The notes: generated by a model not told the origin, from the letters alone. Positions 8,261 to 17,441 are shown, numbered from the stretch's first letter. The stretch is DNA of 64,000 nucleotides from Haloterrigena sp. KLK7 (GCF_037914945.1 NZ_CP149790.1:1-64000), one strand, 5' to 3'. Translations and numbers: made by a program.

Positions 8261-10207
8261 TCACCCGTCGTACTGCCGCTCGGCACAGGCCGTAGCGACC
8301 TCGCGCGGACTCGTACGGCCGTCGGCCGCGAGCGCCGCCAACTGGTTCGTTCGCGCCTCGAGTGCGCGCCGAACGTCGGCGTACGTCTCGTCCGGTCCGG
8401 CGAGTCGATCGACGAGTCGGCTCTCACCGCGATCGATTCGGCCGGTCGGTGCGGCCGCTCCGTCCTCGAGTTCGTACAGCGGTTCGAACCAGTGGTCGTC
8501 GCCGTCGCTGATGACCTCCTCGATGCGGGCGAGCCGTCGGCGGCGACCCTCCGGCGTGCGTCGGGACTGAACGGTGGCAATCAGATCCGTTGCGCCGAAC
8601 GAAGAGGACGCGACACCGAGGTCGGAGACGACGCGTTCGTAGACCTCGCCGGCCCCGTCGCCGTGGATCGTTCCCAGGACGGCGTTGGCGTTGGCACCGA
8701 CTCGCATCGCCTCGTAGAGCACGCGGGCCTCCTCTCCTCTGATCTCGCCGACCACGAGCGCGCCGTCGCCGAGCCGAAGCGCCGTTCTGAGCGCCTCCGT
8801 GGGGGTGATCTCCGGGCCGTCCTCGCTGCCGGTCCGTAACGCCTGCACGTTTCGCCCGACCGACTGGAGCGCGGCGACCGGGAGTTCGGGCGTGTCCTCG
8901 AGTAGGACAGTTCGCGTCTCGGGGGGCAGTTCGTACAACAGCGTCCCGAGCAGCGTCGTCTTCCCCGCACCGCGAGTGCCAGCGATCAGTCCGGCGGCGT
9001 TCCGTTCGACGGCGACCGAGAGGAACGCTGCCGCCTCCGCCGGAACTGTTCCGTTCGCGACGAGTTCGGGGAGCGTGAACCGATCGTCCGCTCGCTCTCG
9101 GAACGCGAAGGCGACGCCGTCGGCGACCGGATCGGTGACGCCGGCGACGCGAACGCCGGTGCCGTTCTCGAGGATTGCCGTCGCGTCGACCGTCGGGTTC
9201 GCTCGCGAGAACGCTCGGCCGCTCGTCCGCCGAACCCGGGACGCGAGCGCGCGTGCGCCTTCGGGCGTCAGATAGACGTTCGTCGCCATGGACTCGCCGT
9301 CGACGATGACGCGGAGCGGGTTTCGCGGGACCGGCGACGTCACGTAGACGTCCGAGAGCCGCGGATCGGCGAACAAATCCTCGAGAATCCCGTAGCCGCT
9401 CGTATGCTTCGTCAGAACGTCTATCTCCAGTGAATCGGCCGGTCCGTCGGTGACGCGTTCGATCGCCTGCGGGGCCGCGCGCTCGCCGTCGACCACGCCC
9501 TCGGCGACGGCCTCGTAGCCCTCGAGGAGCCGCGACCGTTCGGCCGCAGAGAGCGTCAGATCGACGACGTCGAGCGCGTACTCCGTGACACCGCCGGGTC
9601 GATCGTAGATCCGCACCTCGCTGCCCGTCTCGAGCGACCGAACGTCTCGCAACCGCGTGTCGTCGGGGATCGTTCGGTCGAGCCGGTAGTGGCCGATCGT
9701 GAGTCCGACCGTTGGGGACAGCACCGAGCCGTAGTCCTCGATCCCTCGTGCCAGGTCGACGAGGGCAGACTCGCGGACGATGTCGGCCTCGACGCCGGTA
9801 CGCGATCCGAGCGCGTCGTCGATCGCGAGCGGATCCCGCCGTGCGGTCGCGAGCAACGCTTCGTCCCTGTCTCCCAGTCGGTCGACGAACCGCCCGGCCG
9901 CGGCGAGCAGTTCGACGCCGCGGCCGCGATACTGGTACTCGAGACCGTCCGTCCGAACCACGATCCGGTGTGCGTTGCGGTCGGTCAGCGCGTCGATGGC
10001 CGTCCGGCGACACGCGGGCGCGGTCGCGAGATCGCCGTCGCAGTCGCCGGCGTCGAGGACGAGCGTCTCGCCCTCGGCGGCGACGCGACACGAACACGCG
10101 TCCGGTGGCTCGGAGTCGCCGAAGCGCTCGAGGCCGTCGAACACGCGATCGACGCCGAACCCGCCGATAACCGATCGAAGGCCGCCCGCAGATCCGTCTC
10201 CCGTCAT
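8261..10207 (-). CDS. pilB: Type II/IV secretion system ATPase PilB family
   Basis: Hexameric pilus assembly ATPase of the VirB11/PilB/FlaI superfamily, 648 aa. Walker A GTRGAGKT is near residue 413, an Asp-box LLEDTPELP near 440, and Walker B VVGEIRGEEA near 486, followed by the His-box region GTIHGDGAGEVYERV. The first 250 residues are a haloarchaeal-specific N-terminal domain with a short Cys-containing segment near residues 37-55 (DACSC, GDCDGD). The gene is followed at once by pilC, forming the core motor-platform pair. A small membrane protein (10239-10703) precedes it in the same direction, 31 bp away, and is probably in the same operon. Confidence 0.92.
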   Translation of the reverse strand: MTGDGSAGGLRSVIGGFGVDRVFDGLERFGDSEPPDACSCRVAAEGETLVLDAGDCDGDLATAPACRRTAIDALTDRNAHRIVVRTDGLEYQYRGRGVELLAAAGRFVDRLGDRDEALLATARRDPLAIDDALGSRTGVEADIVRESALVDLARGIEDYGSVLSPTVGLTIGHYRLDRTIPDDTRLRDVRSLETGSEVRIYDRPGGVTEYALDVVDLTLSAAERSRLLEGYEAVAEGVVDGERAAPQAIERVTDGPADSLEIDVLTKHTSGYGILEDLFADPRLSDVYVTSPVPRNPLRVIVDGESMATNVYLTPEGARALASRVRRTSGRAFSRANPTVDATAILENGTGVRVAGVTDPVADGVAFAFRERADDRFTLPELVANGTVPAEAAAFLSVAVERNAAGLIAGTRGAGKTTLLGTLLYELPPETRTVLLEDTPELPVAALQSVGRNVQALRTGSEDGPEITPTEALRTALRLGDGALVVGEIRGEEARVLYEAMRVGANANAVLGTIHGDGAGEVYERVVSDLGVASSSFGATDLIATVQSRRTPEGRRRRLARIEEVISDGDDHWFEPLYELEDGAAAPTGRIDRGESRLVDRLAGPDETYADVRRALEARTNQLAALAADGRTSPREVATACAERQYDG

Positions 10208-10238
10208 GGGGCCACTGGCCGCGTGCTCCGGTATAAAC

Positions 10239-10703
10239 TCACGCCCGCTGCGCGACGACGATCGGTTCGTCGTTCGCGTCCGTTTCCAGCGTCAGCACGA
10301 GCTCTCGCTTCCCGGAACCGTCGAGTTCGATCGGCTCGCGCTCCGTCGGTTCGAGCCAGACGATCCGCTCGTCGATGGTCGCCGTCCGGGTCGTGCCGTC
10401 CTTGAGGACGTACCGCGCGGCACTGAAGTCGCCGTCCTCGTGGGGCACGACCTCGAAGTGATCGACGCCCGCCGTCGTCAGCGACCGTTCGGGTAGCGAG
10501 ACGGTGACGACCCGCCGCGGATCCGGGTGCGTGTCGGGCGTGGGATCGTCGTTCGAGACGAGCGACGTCGCCGCTCGGTCGAGCTCCTCGACGCCCGCAT
10601 CGAGCGTTCGCTCGGTATTCATTGCGGCGCCGTACTCGAGTGCGGGAACGGCGGCCGCAAGCAGCGCAAGCGCGAGCACGGCCGCGAGGACGTAGCGGAT
10701 CAC
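10239..10703 (-). CDS. Pilus-locus small secreted/membrane protein
   Basis: A 154-residue protein with one N-terminal hydrophobic helix (residues 2-22, ending AVPALEYG) and a soluble beta-rich remainder. The helix could be a pilin-like stem or a signal anchor. It sits just upstream of pilB in the same direction, so an accessory or minor-pilin role in the pilus is likely. I believe homologues accompany pilBC in other haloarchaea, but I cannot name the family with certainty. No catalytic motif is seen. Confidence 0.75.
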   Translation of the reverse strand: MIRYVLAAVLALALLAAAVPALEYGAAMNTERTLDAGVEELDRAATSLVSNDDPTPDTHPDPRRVVTVSLPERSLTTAGVDHFEVVPHEDGDFSAARYVLKDGTTRTATIDERIVWLEPTEREPIELDGSGKRELVLTLETDANDEPIVVAQRA

Positions 10704-10777
10704 GGCCCATCTGGCCGACCCTTCGTACGTAAACCGTCGGTCTGTAGTTTAAGTTCGAAGCCGGGGCCAGGGAGCGT

Positions 10778-11305
10778 ATGGTTTCGGACCAATCGGCGGC
10801 GGACGCCGCCGACAGGACGCATCGCTCGCGGCTTTCGTTCGGTGGGGACGACCGCGCGATCGAAGGCCTCCCGATTCGGCTGGTCATCGCTCTGGTCGTC
10901 GGCGTCGCCGCGCTGGCGCTCATGCTCAACATGCTCGGCGGTATCGGCGACGTCGGCGATACGGAGGTCTCCGTCGAGATCGAGGACGAACTCGTCGAGG
11001 CCGACGCGGGTGGAACGGACGGCGAGGTCAAAGTCTCGGTCATCGACGAGAACGGTAATAACGTCGAAAACGCGCGGGTAATCGCGACGGCCGGTTCGGC
11101 CCAACTCGACGGCGTCGTCGAAGCCGAGACGGGCGACGGGGCTGGTCTCGAGGACCACGAGGCGCTCCTCGAGTTCGACGGGGATCAGAGCCTCCGCGCC
11201 GATCAGGACATCGGGACGCTCGAGCTCGAGGTGATCCCGCCGTCGGACAGCAACTACATCGACGAGCAGCCGAATCCCGAAATCCGCGTCGCGTCGGATT
11301 TCTAA
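10778..11305 (+). CDS. Pilin-like protein with class III-type signal
   Basis: A 175-residue protein divergent from the pilBC operon. Its N-terminal 30 residues are hydrophilic, then DDRAIEGLPIRLVIAL leads into a 20-residue hydrophobic helix. The R-A-I-E segment before the helix fits the archaeal prepilin peptidase site, although a site this far from the start is less usual. The rest is acidic and probably an extracellular beta domain (about residues 60-175) with a TGDGAGLEDHEALLEF stretch. Location next to pilB and pilC makes it the likely pilin or pseudopilin of this system. Cleavage is inferred, not shown. Confidence 0.75.
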   Translation: MVSDQSAADAADRTHRSRLSFGGDDRAIEGLPIRLVIALVVGVAALALMLNMLGGIGDVGDTEVSVEIEDELVEADAGGTDGEVKVSVIDENGNNVENARVIATAGSAQLDGVVEAETGDGAGLEDHEALLEFDGDQSLRADQDIGTLELEVIPPSDSNYIDEQPNPEIRVASDF

Positions 11306-11312
11306 GGGACAC

Positions 11313-11332
11313 TAACAGCGGAAGCGATGGGG
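11313..11332 (+). repeat. Lone origin-box-like element
   Basis: TAACAGCGGAAGCGATGGGG lies between the pilin-like gene and the 3' end of cdc48. It matches the outer boxes of origin 1 (6303-6322, TAACAGCGGAACTGGTGGGG) at most positions and has the same orientation, but it is about 5 kb away from that array. Confidence 0.6.
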
Positions 11333-11357
11333 TGGCATCCCACACACACACTCACTC

Positions 11358-13577
11358 TCACCGCGTCGGCGCGCCGTTCTCTCGCGCCGCCTCGAGATGT
11401 CGATGCTCGATGACGACTTCGTCGGCGCGTTCGTTGGCGTCCTCGGGATCGTACTTGTCGGCGACTTCCCGGATCGCCTGCATCGAGGCCGTCCGGACGA
11501 GCGCCTCGAGGTCCGCCCCGGTGTAGCCCTCGAGTTCGCCGGCCAGTTCTGCGACGTCGACGTCGTCGGCCAAGGGCTTGCCGCGGGTGTGGACCGCGAG
11601 GATCTTCTCGCGGGCCTCGCGGTCGGGCTCGCCGACGAAGACGTGCGTATCGAGTCGTCCGGGACGGAGCAGGGCGGGGTCGATGTGCTCCTTGCGGTTC
11701 GTCGCGGCCAACACGACGAGATTGGGGTTCTCTCGCATCCCGTCGAGTTCCGTCAGGAGCTGAGAGACGACCCGCTCGGTCACCTCGTGGCCCTCGCCGC
11801 GGGCGCTCGTGATCGCGTCGATCTCGTCGAAGAAGACGATCGACGGGGCCGACTGGCGGGCGCGCTCGAACACCTCGCGGATCGCCTTCTCCGACTCTCC
11901 GACGTAGCGGTCGACGATCTCTGGCCCGTCGACGCGGACGAAGTTGACGTCCGTCTCTCCCGCGAGCGCGCGTGCGAGTAACGTCTTTCCGGTGCCCGGC
12001 GGGCCGTGAAGGAGGACGCCCGACGGCGGCTGGGTGTTGGTCTCCTCGAACAGCCGGTCGTAGGTCAGCGGCCACTCGACTGACTCCCGAAGCAGCTGTT
12101 TGGCCTCCTCGAGGCCGCCGACGTCCGAGAAGTCGGTGTTCGGCGATTCGGCGACGTACTCGCGCATCGCGGAGGGTTCGACCGAGGCCAGCGCCTCGTC
12201 GAAGTGCCGCTTGTGGACCGTCGGATCCCGGTTCCACGCCGCCCGCTCGTCGCTCTCGGTCGGCCGACCGCGGATCGCCGCCATCGCGGCCTCGCTGACG
12301 ACCGAATCGAGGTCCGCGCCGACGAACCCGTGCGTTCGGCGGGCGAGCGCGTCGACGTTGACGTCGTCGTCCAGGGGCATCCCGCGGGTGTGGACCTCGA
12401 GGATCTCCCGGCGGCCCTCTGCGTCGGGGACGCCGATCTGGATCTCGCGGTCGAAGCGGCCGCCCCGACGGAGCGCGGGATCGATGGTGTCGACCCGATT
12501 CGTGGCGCCGATGACGATCACCTCGCCGCGGGCGTCGAGGCCGTCCATCAGCGTCAGCAGTTGGCCGACGATCCGGTTTTCGGCGTCGCCGTCGTCGTCG
12601 CGCTGGCCGGCGATGGAGTCGATCTCGTCGAAGAAGACGATCGTCGGCGCGTTCTCCTCGGCGCGCTCGAACACCTCGCGGAGCCGTTCCTCGCTCTCGC
12701 CCTTGTACTTCGACATGATCTCCGGTCCGGAGACCGTCTCGAAGTTGGCGTCGACCTCGTTGGCGACCGCGCGGGCGATCAGCGTCTTGCCGGTGCCCGG
12801 CGGGCCGTACAGGAGGACGCCGGACGGCGGATCGACGCCGAGGCGGCGGAACAGCTCGGGCTCGGAGAGGGGGAGTTCGATCATCTCCCGGACGAGCTCG
12901 AGCTCCTCGTCCAACCCGCCGATGTCCTCGTAGGTGACGCCGGAGGTTGGTTCGGTGGGCGCGGTCGCGGCCGCGCCGCCCTCCGACGGATCGGCGGACC
13001 CGTCGTCGCGGGTTCGTCCATCGCTCCGGTCGGTTCTCGAGGCCCCGCTGCTCGAGCCCGCGTCGCTGCCCACGATCCGGACCGTAGTCGTGCTCGTAAT
13101 TCGAACGTCGCCGTCGGGGTCGGTGTCGGTGACCCGGAACGCCTCCTGATCGACGCCCTCGATCCGGATCTGTTCGCCGGCTCGCACGGGTCGGTTCCGG
13201 AGCGTCTTGGTCGCCTCGCGCTCGGCGACCGCTAACTGGTCGTCCGTCAGCGTCGGCGGCGGCGTCAGCGTCACGCGTTCGGCCTCGGCGATCGCCGACG
13301 TGTCCTTCGTTCGAACGGTGACCGTATCGCCGACGTGGACGCCGGCGTTCGCGCGCGTGTCCCCGTCGACCTGGATGACGTTTTCCGGGACCGACGGATC
13401 GGCCGGCCACATCTTCGCGACGGTCGCGGTCTCGCCCTCGATGACGACGGTGTCGCCGCTCAATACGCCGAGTTGACGCCGCGCCAGCTCCGGGATCCGT
13501 GCGACACCGCGTCCGGCGTCTCGCTTTTCGGCGGCTCGAACCGTCAGCGAAACGCCGTCCGAATCCGACTCACTCAT
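11358..13577 (-). CDS. Cdc48/VCP-type AAA+ ATPase
   Basis: Double AAA+ ATPase that unfolds or remodels proteins and often feeds the proteasome, 739 aa. An N-terminal double-psi barrel (VRAAEKRDAGRGVARIPE onwards, residues 10-95) and a second N-subdomain to about 180 are followed by a disordered Ser/Asp-rich linker. The D1 domain has Walker A GPPGTGKT near 271 and Walker B VFFDEIDSI near 325. D2 has a second GPPGTGKT near 534 and VFFDEIDAI near 588. Both arginine-finger regions are present. The ATG at 13577 is chosen since the barrel starts just after it; the open frame upstream overlaps the oppositely coded region of the next gene. Haloarchaea typically carry several paralogues, so no number is given. 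Confidence 0.95.
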   Translation of the reverse strand: MSESDSDGVSLTVRAAEKRDAGRGVARIPELARRQLGVLSGDTVVIEGETATVAKMWPADPSVPENVIQVDGDTRANAGVHVGDTVTVRTKDTSAIAEAERVTLTPPPTLTDDQLAVAEREATKTLRNRPVRAGEQIRIEGVDQEAFRVTDTDPDGDVRITSTTTVRIVGSDAGSSSGASRTDRSDGRTRDDGSADPSEGGAAATAPTEPTSGVTYEDIGGLDEELELVREMIELPLSEPELFRRLGVDPPSGVLLYGPPGTGKTLIARAVANEVDANFETVSGPEIMSKYKGESEERLREVFERAEENAPTIVFFDEIDSIAGQRDDDGDAENRIVGQLLTLMDGLDARGEVIVIGATNRVDTIDPALRRGGRFDREIQIGVPDAEGRREILEVHTRGMPLDDDVNVDALARRTHGFVGADLDSVVSEAAMAAIRGRPTESDERAAWNRDPTVHKRHFDEALASVEPSAMREYVAESPNTDFSDVGGLEEAKQLLRESVEWPLTYDRLFEETNTQPPSGVLLHGPPGTGKTLLARALAGETDVNFVRVDGPEIVDRYVGESEKAIREVFERARQSAPSIVFFDEIDAITSARGEGHEVTERVVSQLLTELDGMRENPNLVVLAATNRKEHIDPALLRPGRLDTHVFVGEPDREAREKILAVHTRGKPLADDVDVAELAGELEGYTGADLEALVRTASMQAIREVADKYDPEDANERADEVVIEHRHLEAARENGAPTR

Positions 13578-13663
13578 GGGCGGTCCTTTCGCCCGCGTCG
13601 CCTTGAGAATTGTCCTGTCAATCGGCGTTGAAGTCGGCGGCGTCACGTCGAGGGTCGTCCTCG

Positions 13664-14299
13664 CTAGAGGGCGTTCTCGAGCAGTCGATCGATCCCCCGA
13701 CGAATGCGCTCGGAGGCCGACGGGCCCGAAATACCCAGTCGCTCGCCGACCGCCTCGGTCGACGCCTCTCGCGGCACCGCGAAGTAGCCCGCCTCGCGGG
13801 CCGCGACGAGGGCCTCGTACTGTTCTCGCGTGAGACCGAACGGCGGATCGTCCGCCGTCGATTCCCGGGTGAGCCGCTCGAGTTGGAAGGTCACACCCCG
13901 ATCGACGCAGAACGCGCGATACTCGGCCAGCGCCTCGCGGTCGGGGAACCGTGCCCGCCCCCACCAGCCGTCGACGGTCACGATTCCGCCCAGCGGCGTG
14001 GTACCGAGTTCGACGTACTTTCGGTAGATCGGGACCGGCGGGTCGCGCAGTCTGACTCGGTAGAGCGTGCTCCCGCTCGATTCGTCCAGCGGAACGTGCT
14101 CGGCGACCGTCGGATCGTCGGTCAACGCGGCGCCGAACTCGTCGTCGGGATCGTCGACGACCCGACAGAGGGCGACCGGTCGCTCGGGGTCGACGACGAG
14201 GATTCGTTCGATGGAGACCGTGACCTCGGGGACGGCCGCGACCGCGTCCGTCAGCGGCAATTCGAGCGACGTCAATCGGAACTCCGCGATGAGCCCCAT
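13664..14299 (-). CDS. Bat-type HTH transcriptional regulator
   Basis: A 211-residue member of the bacterio-opsin activator-like family. The C-terminal 55 residues form the family HTH, with the hallmark LTREQYEALVAAREAGYF then REASTEAVGERLGISGPSASERIRRG. The N-terminal 150 residues are the usual sensor-like domain of these proteins. No PAS or GAF domain is present, so it is a short form. It lies 86 bp upstream of cdc48 on the same strand. The ligand and target genes are not visible in the sequence. Confidence 0.9.
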   Translation of the reverse strand: MGLIAEFRLTSLELPLTDAVAAVPEVTVSIERILVVDPERPVALCRVVDDPDDEFGAALTDDPTVAEHVPLDESSGSTLYRVRLRDPPVPIYRKYVELGTTPLGGIVTVDGWWGRARFPDREALAEYRAFCVDRGVTFQLERLTRESTADDPPFGLTREQYEALVAAREAGYFAVPREASTEAVGERLGISGPSASERIRRGIDRLLENAL

Positions 14300-14381
14300 A
14301 CGATCACGTTCGTCCGATATTACTTAAACACCCTACTGTGTGAGATACAGGTTCATCGGGATCTCGAGCGTAGCTATTCGC

Positions 14382-15284
14382 ATGCCGCTCGATGCGCAGC
14401 CCGAGATGCGACTCGATTCGTCGACGCGTTCCCATCGATACTATCGGAACGCCGTCGAGAAGCACTGGGACCCCCACGAGATCGATCTCGAGGCGGACCG
14501 CGAGGGCGCTACCGAACTCCCGGAGCCGGCGTTCGAGGGACTGAAACAGTCGCTTGCGCTGTTCGGCGCCGGCGAGGAGTCGGTGACTGAGGACCTCGCG
14601 CCGCTGGCGGTCGTCCTCGAAGACGTCGACGACCAGCTGTTCATCACGACCCAGCTCTACGAGGAGTCGAAGCACACCGACTTCTTCGACCGCTACTGGC
14701 GGGAAGTGATCCACGCGGAGGAGGAGCGCCGCGGGCAGGAGCTCTCGTCGCCGACCGACGAGCAGTGGTTCAACGACGCCTACGACGAACTGTTCGAGCG
14801 CAACGAGCGGGCGATGGCGCGCCTGCTCGAGGACGACACGCCGGAGAACCGCGCGAAGGCCCACTGTCACTACCACCTGACGATCGAGGGCATTCTCGCG
14901 CAGACGGGCTACTACGGACTGACCCTCGCGTACGGGGAGCGGGAACCCGGCCTCCCCAGCCTGCCGGGGCTGGTCGAGGGGCTCAAACTGGTCCGCAGCG
15001 ACGAGGGTCGCCACGTCGGCTTCGGGATGGCCCAGCTCAAGTCGCTCGTGATGGACGGCGAGGTCGACCCCGACGTGCTCCGGGACACGGTCGACGAGCT
15101 GGTCCCGCTCGTTCAGGACAGTCTGGCCGGCGAGGGCGGGGCCAGCACCGAGGAGGGACCCGGTCCGAGCCCGTCGGAGCTCGCCGAGTACGCCTACACC
15201 AAACACGAACAGCGCATGCAACAGATCACGACCGCGAGCGAGAAGATTCCGGACGTCGAGGAGCTGACCGAGCTCGACGCCTAG
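14382..15284 (+). CDS. R2-like ferritin-superfamily di-metal oxidase
   Basis: A 300-residue protein of the ribonucleotide reductase R2 / R2-like ligand-binding oxidase group. Two ExxH metal motifs are visible: EESKH near residues 94-98 and SDEGRHVGFGM near 206-216, with intervening glutamates in LEDVDDQL (about 80) and TIEGILAQTGYYG (about 170). No R1 (large subunit) gene is nearby and the C-terminal tail is a Glu/Gly/Ser-rich segment rather than the R1-binding peptide I would expect, so the R2-like oxidase reading is favoured over true ribonucleotide reductase. The ATG at 14382 is preferred to the in-frame start at 14340, which would add 14 hydrophobic/basic residues. It probably binds Mn/Fe and a fatty acid-like ligand, by family analogy. 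Confidence 0.82.
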   Translation: MPLDAQPEMRLDSSTRSHRYYRNAVEKHWDPHEIDLEADREGATELPEPAFEGLKQSLALFGAGEESVTEDLAPLAVVLEDVDDQLFITTQLYEESKHTDFFDRYWREVIHAEEERRGQELSSPTDEQWFNDAYDELFERNERAMARLLEDDTPENRAKAHCHYHLTIEGILAQTGYYGLTLAYGEREPGLPSLPGLVEGLKLVRSDEGRHVGFGMAQLKSLVMDGEVDPDVLRDTVDELVPLVQDSLAGEGGASTEEGPGPSPSELAEYAYTKHEQRMQQITTASEKIPDVEELTELDA

Positions 15285-15369
15285 GACTGCCGGAGCGACG
15301 CCTACGCGGTGGGCCGTTCCGCCGGGTCGATCCCGTATCCTTAATTCGTTTCGTGACTGAGTATCGGTC

Positions 15370-15873
15370 ATGGTATCGCGTCACTGGCTGTACTTCGGCG
15401 GCTTCGTCGTCACCGGGGTCCTGCTCGTCGGCGTCGGTCTGGTCGGGCTCCTGGACGCGCTCTCCGTGCTCTCCGGTGGCGCGACCTACGGCGAGGAGTT
15501 CCTGCTGCTGGCGATGCTCGGGGCGGCCGCCGAGTGGGTCGTCGTCGGGATCGTCCTCGGACTGCTCGCGGTCGCGTTTCTGACCGCGACGGTCGTCTCC
15601 GTGCTTCGGGCCAAATCGCTTCCCCGGAGCGACCGGCTGGCGTCGCTCGTCGAACGCCTTGAGCGAGAGTACCCGATCCTGCGCCAGTTCGACGTCTCGG
15701 AGCGAGTCGAGCCGACGACCGAAGATCGCAGACAGCAACTCAAAGAGCAGTACGTCGCGGGCGAGATCAGCGAGGCGGAGTTCGAGCGCGAGATGCAGCG
15801 ACTGTTGGACGACGATTCCACGGAGGCACAGTCGCGGTCGAACACTCACACGAACATCGAGATCGATAAGTGA
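15370..15873 (+). CDS. Two-helix membrane protein with C-terminal SHOCT domain
   Basis: A 167-residue protein with two transmembrane segments (about residues 7-30 and 43-72) and a cytoplasmic tail. The tail contains a SHOCT-type motif (RRQQLKEQYVAGEISEAEF, about 118-136), a short helical oligomerisation module common in small haloarchaeal membrane proteins. No enzymatic residues are seen. It is a separate transcription unit after the oxidase gene. Confidence 0.8.
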   Translation: MVSRHWLYFGGFVVTGVLLVGVGLVGLLDALSVLSGGATYGEEFLLLAMLGAAAEWVVVGIVLGLLAVAFLTATVVSVLRAKSLPRSDRLASLVERLEREYPILRQFDVSERVEPTTEDRRQQLKEQYVAGEISEAEFEREMQRLLDDDSTEAQSRSNTHTNIEIDK

Positions 15874-15932
15874 CGAGTACCGGCTCCGTACTCGGAGAAA
15901 CGCATTTTGCCGTTCGCGGTGACGCCTCCCGT

Positions 15933-16067
15933 ATGGTACTCCAGACGGAGCGCGACGACGCGACCTGGTGGGAGTGCGAGAGCTGCGGGCTGCTGTTCGA
16001 CGAGAAGTCAGACGCGACCGAACACGAGAACCACTGCGACGACTCCGATCCGTCGTACATTCAGTAA
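15933..16067 (+). CDS. Small C2H2-type zinc-finger protein
   Basis: A 44-residue protein with a single zinc finger: WECESCGLLFDEKSDATEH then ENHC, giving a C-x2-C ... H-x3-4-H/C ligand set. Small acidic proteins of this shape that end DPSYIQ are widespread in haloarchaea (the DUF7128 type, as I recall). The start at 15933 is chosen because the finger begins soon after it; the frame is open upstream to 15870 but that part overlaps the previous gene. Function unknown; probably nucleic-acid or protein binding. Confidence 0.8.
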   Translation: MVLQTERDDATWWECESCGLLFDEKSDATEHENHCDDSDPSYIQ

Positions 16068-16670
16068 GCAACCGGTCTCAACCCCGATGGCGGTCACTCG
16101 AGTCGAGCGTGTGATTCGAACCCGAGAATCCGGAATAGGTCGTACAGCGGTACACGTGTTATTGTGGAGAAAACTGCAGCTCGATCTCGATGGCGAGAAC
16201 GGAGAGCGGTGACGAACGAAGAGCGAGAACGGCCGGACGTCGTCGACGAGCGCTCGTCGGGCGGCGTCGATGTGGTCCAGTGCCGTCTCGATGCGAGCGT
16301 CCTCGGTTGCGGACTGGTCCCCGTTATCATCGTCTTCGTCGCTGTCGACCGACCGATCTCGGGCGTCCTGTGTTCCAGCCTCGTACCGCCGACTGCGAAC
16401 GCGGGTTACGCTCTCGAGGGCGTCGATCATGTGCTCGATGGCCTCGTCTAACGGATCGTCGTCTTCCGTCGATTTGCAGACGACGCCCTGTAGTTCCTCG
16501 AGCAGACGCGGATTGTACTCCTGGCGCAGCTCGACGTCTTCGCCGATATTCTCGTGGATCCGTCGGCGAACCCTCGAGACGGCCTGATAGTGGTCGCTGT
16601 CGTCCGCATCACCGGCGCGGGCGAGGTGCCGTCTGTCGCGGTCCGTCGTCAGCGCACGCCCGTTGGTTAT
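16008..16670 (-). pseudogene. Haloarchaeal conserved protein with ATA where ATG is expected
   Basis: Reading leftward from 16670, codons give I-T-N-G-R-A-L-T-T-D-R-D then DDSDHYQAVSRVRRRI and EYNPRLLEELQGVVC. This resembles a common haloarchaeal family that starts M-T-x-G-R-A-L-T and carries the same SRVRRRI core. The first codon is ATA instead of ATG and a stop (TAG) lies four codons upstream. The next ATG in frame is at 16430, after most of the conserved core. From about 16210 leftward the sequence loses its acidic character (SPFSPSRSSCSFLH), and it overlaps the zinc-finger gene, suggesting a frameshifted or decayed 3' end. Either the gene is dead, or it starts at a non-standard codon (ATA, or CTG at 16652). 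Confidence 0.5.
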
Positions 16671-16689
16671 ACTCTCTCCCTATGGGATA

Positions 16690-17387
16690 ACGTTATCAAA
16701 AGTGGAAATGTGTCGCTATGAGGTAACCGGCGATTGGTTACGAATAGTAGCGGTTGAAACGGTAAACGGTTATGCAGAGACCCGATTCTCGGGGTCGGTC
16801 GCTCGGAGGTAGGCACTGGGAACAATCACCGGATAGCACACGTGATAACGCTGACACGAAAACTGAAATCACGGCGATCCAGCACGGGACTCGGTGAACG
16901 TACTTTTACGCGCGTCTGACCCTGACTACTGGTTCTCACGCGATACGTTTCCGTTGACAATCACGTCGCGGAATTCTCAGCGAACCGCCACTCGTCACTG
17001 CGATCGGGGCAAGTACTCGGCATCGGCCGCTGAAACGGTGCTACTGATCGTTTACCTCAGTACCGCGCACGCTGAACGTAGCGTTCCGTCCGAAATCAAC
17101 TCAGCCGTCTCAGTTGCCCTCGAGCGCTATATCGAAACGTCCCGCTAGTAACGAACTGTAACTGAACCAGTATGGGGGAGCCATAAATCGGTCCTTCCCA
17201 TCGATCGAAATTATCGGCCCGGTTACGACGCGGTTTGCCGCCTTCGGTGAACGCTCGTGTCTGGACCCGTGTCTAAGTAACGAGATCAAGTTACTTTCCC
17301 TAGAATGAATAAGAGCCATTAAATTTCATCGAATCTTCCCGGATTTATTCACCCGATCGGGAATAGTTAGTATGTAGAATTGACACC
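16690..17387. other. Intergenic region, no convincing gene
   Basis: About 700 bp of lower GC sequence. An open frame at 16894-17148 (+) begins with GTG and encodes 84 residues rich in Arg/Ser without acidic bias or recognisable motif, so it is not called. No RNA gene was recognised. Confidence 0.55.
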
Positions 17388-17441
17388 CCGAAACGATTGT
17401 AACAGTTGTGACCAACGGTTGTAACGATTGTAGCCGTTAAT
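17388..17441. repeat. Imperfect AACGNTTGTAAC repeats before the lysine-rich gene
   Basis: The segment contains AACGATTGTAAC, AGTTGTGACC, AACGGTTGTAAC and GATTGTAGCC in direct succession, about 10-20 bp apart, some 55-100 bp before the start at 17494. They may be operator half-sites for that gene. A downstream run TAGCCGTTAATAC could serve as the TATA region. Confidence 0.45.

Noticed and set aside
16894-17148. 84-residue GTG-started frame
   Set aside because: No acidic bias, no motif and no conserved context; treated as intergenic.
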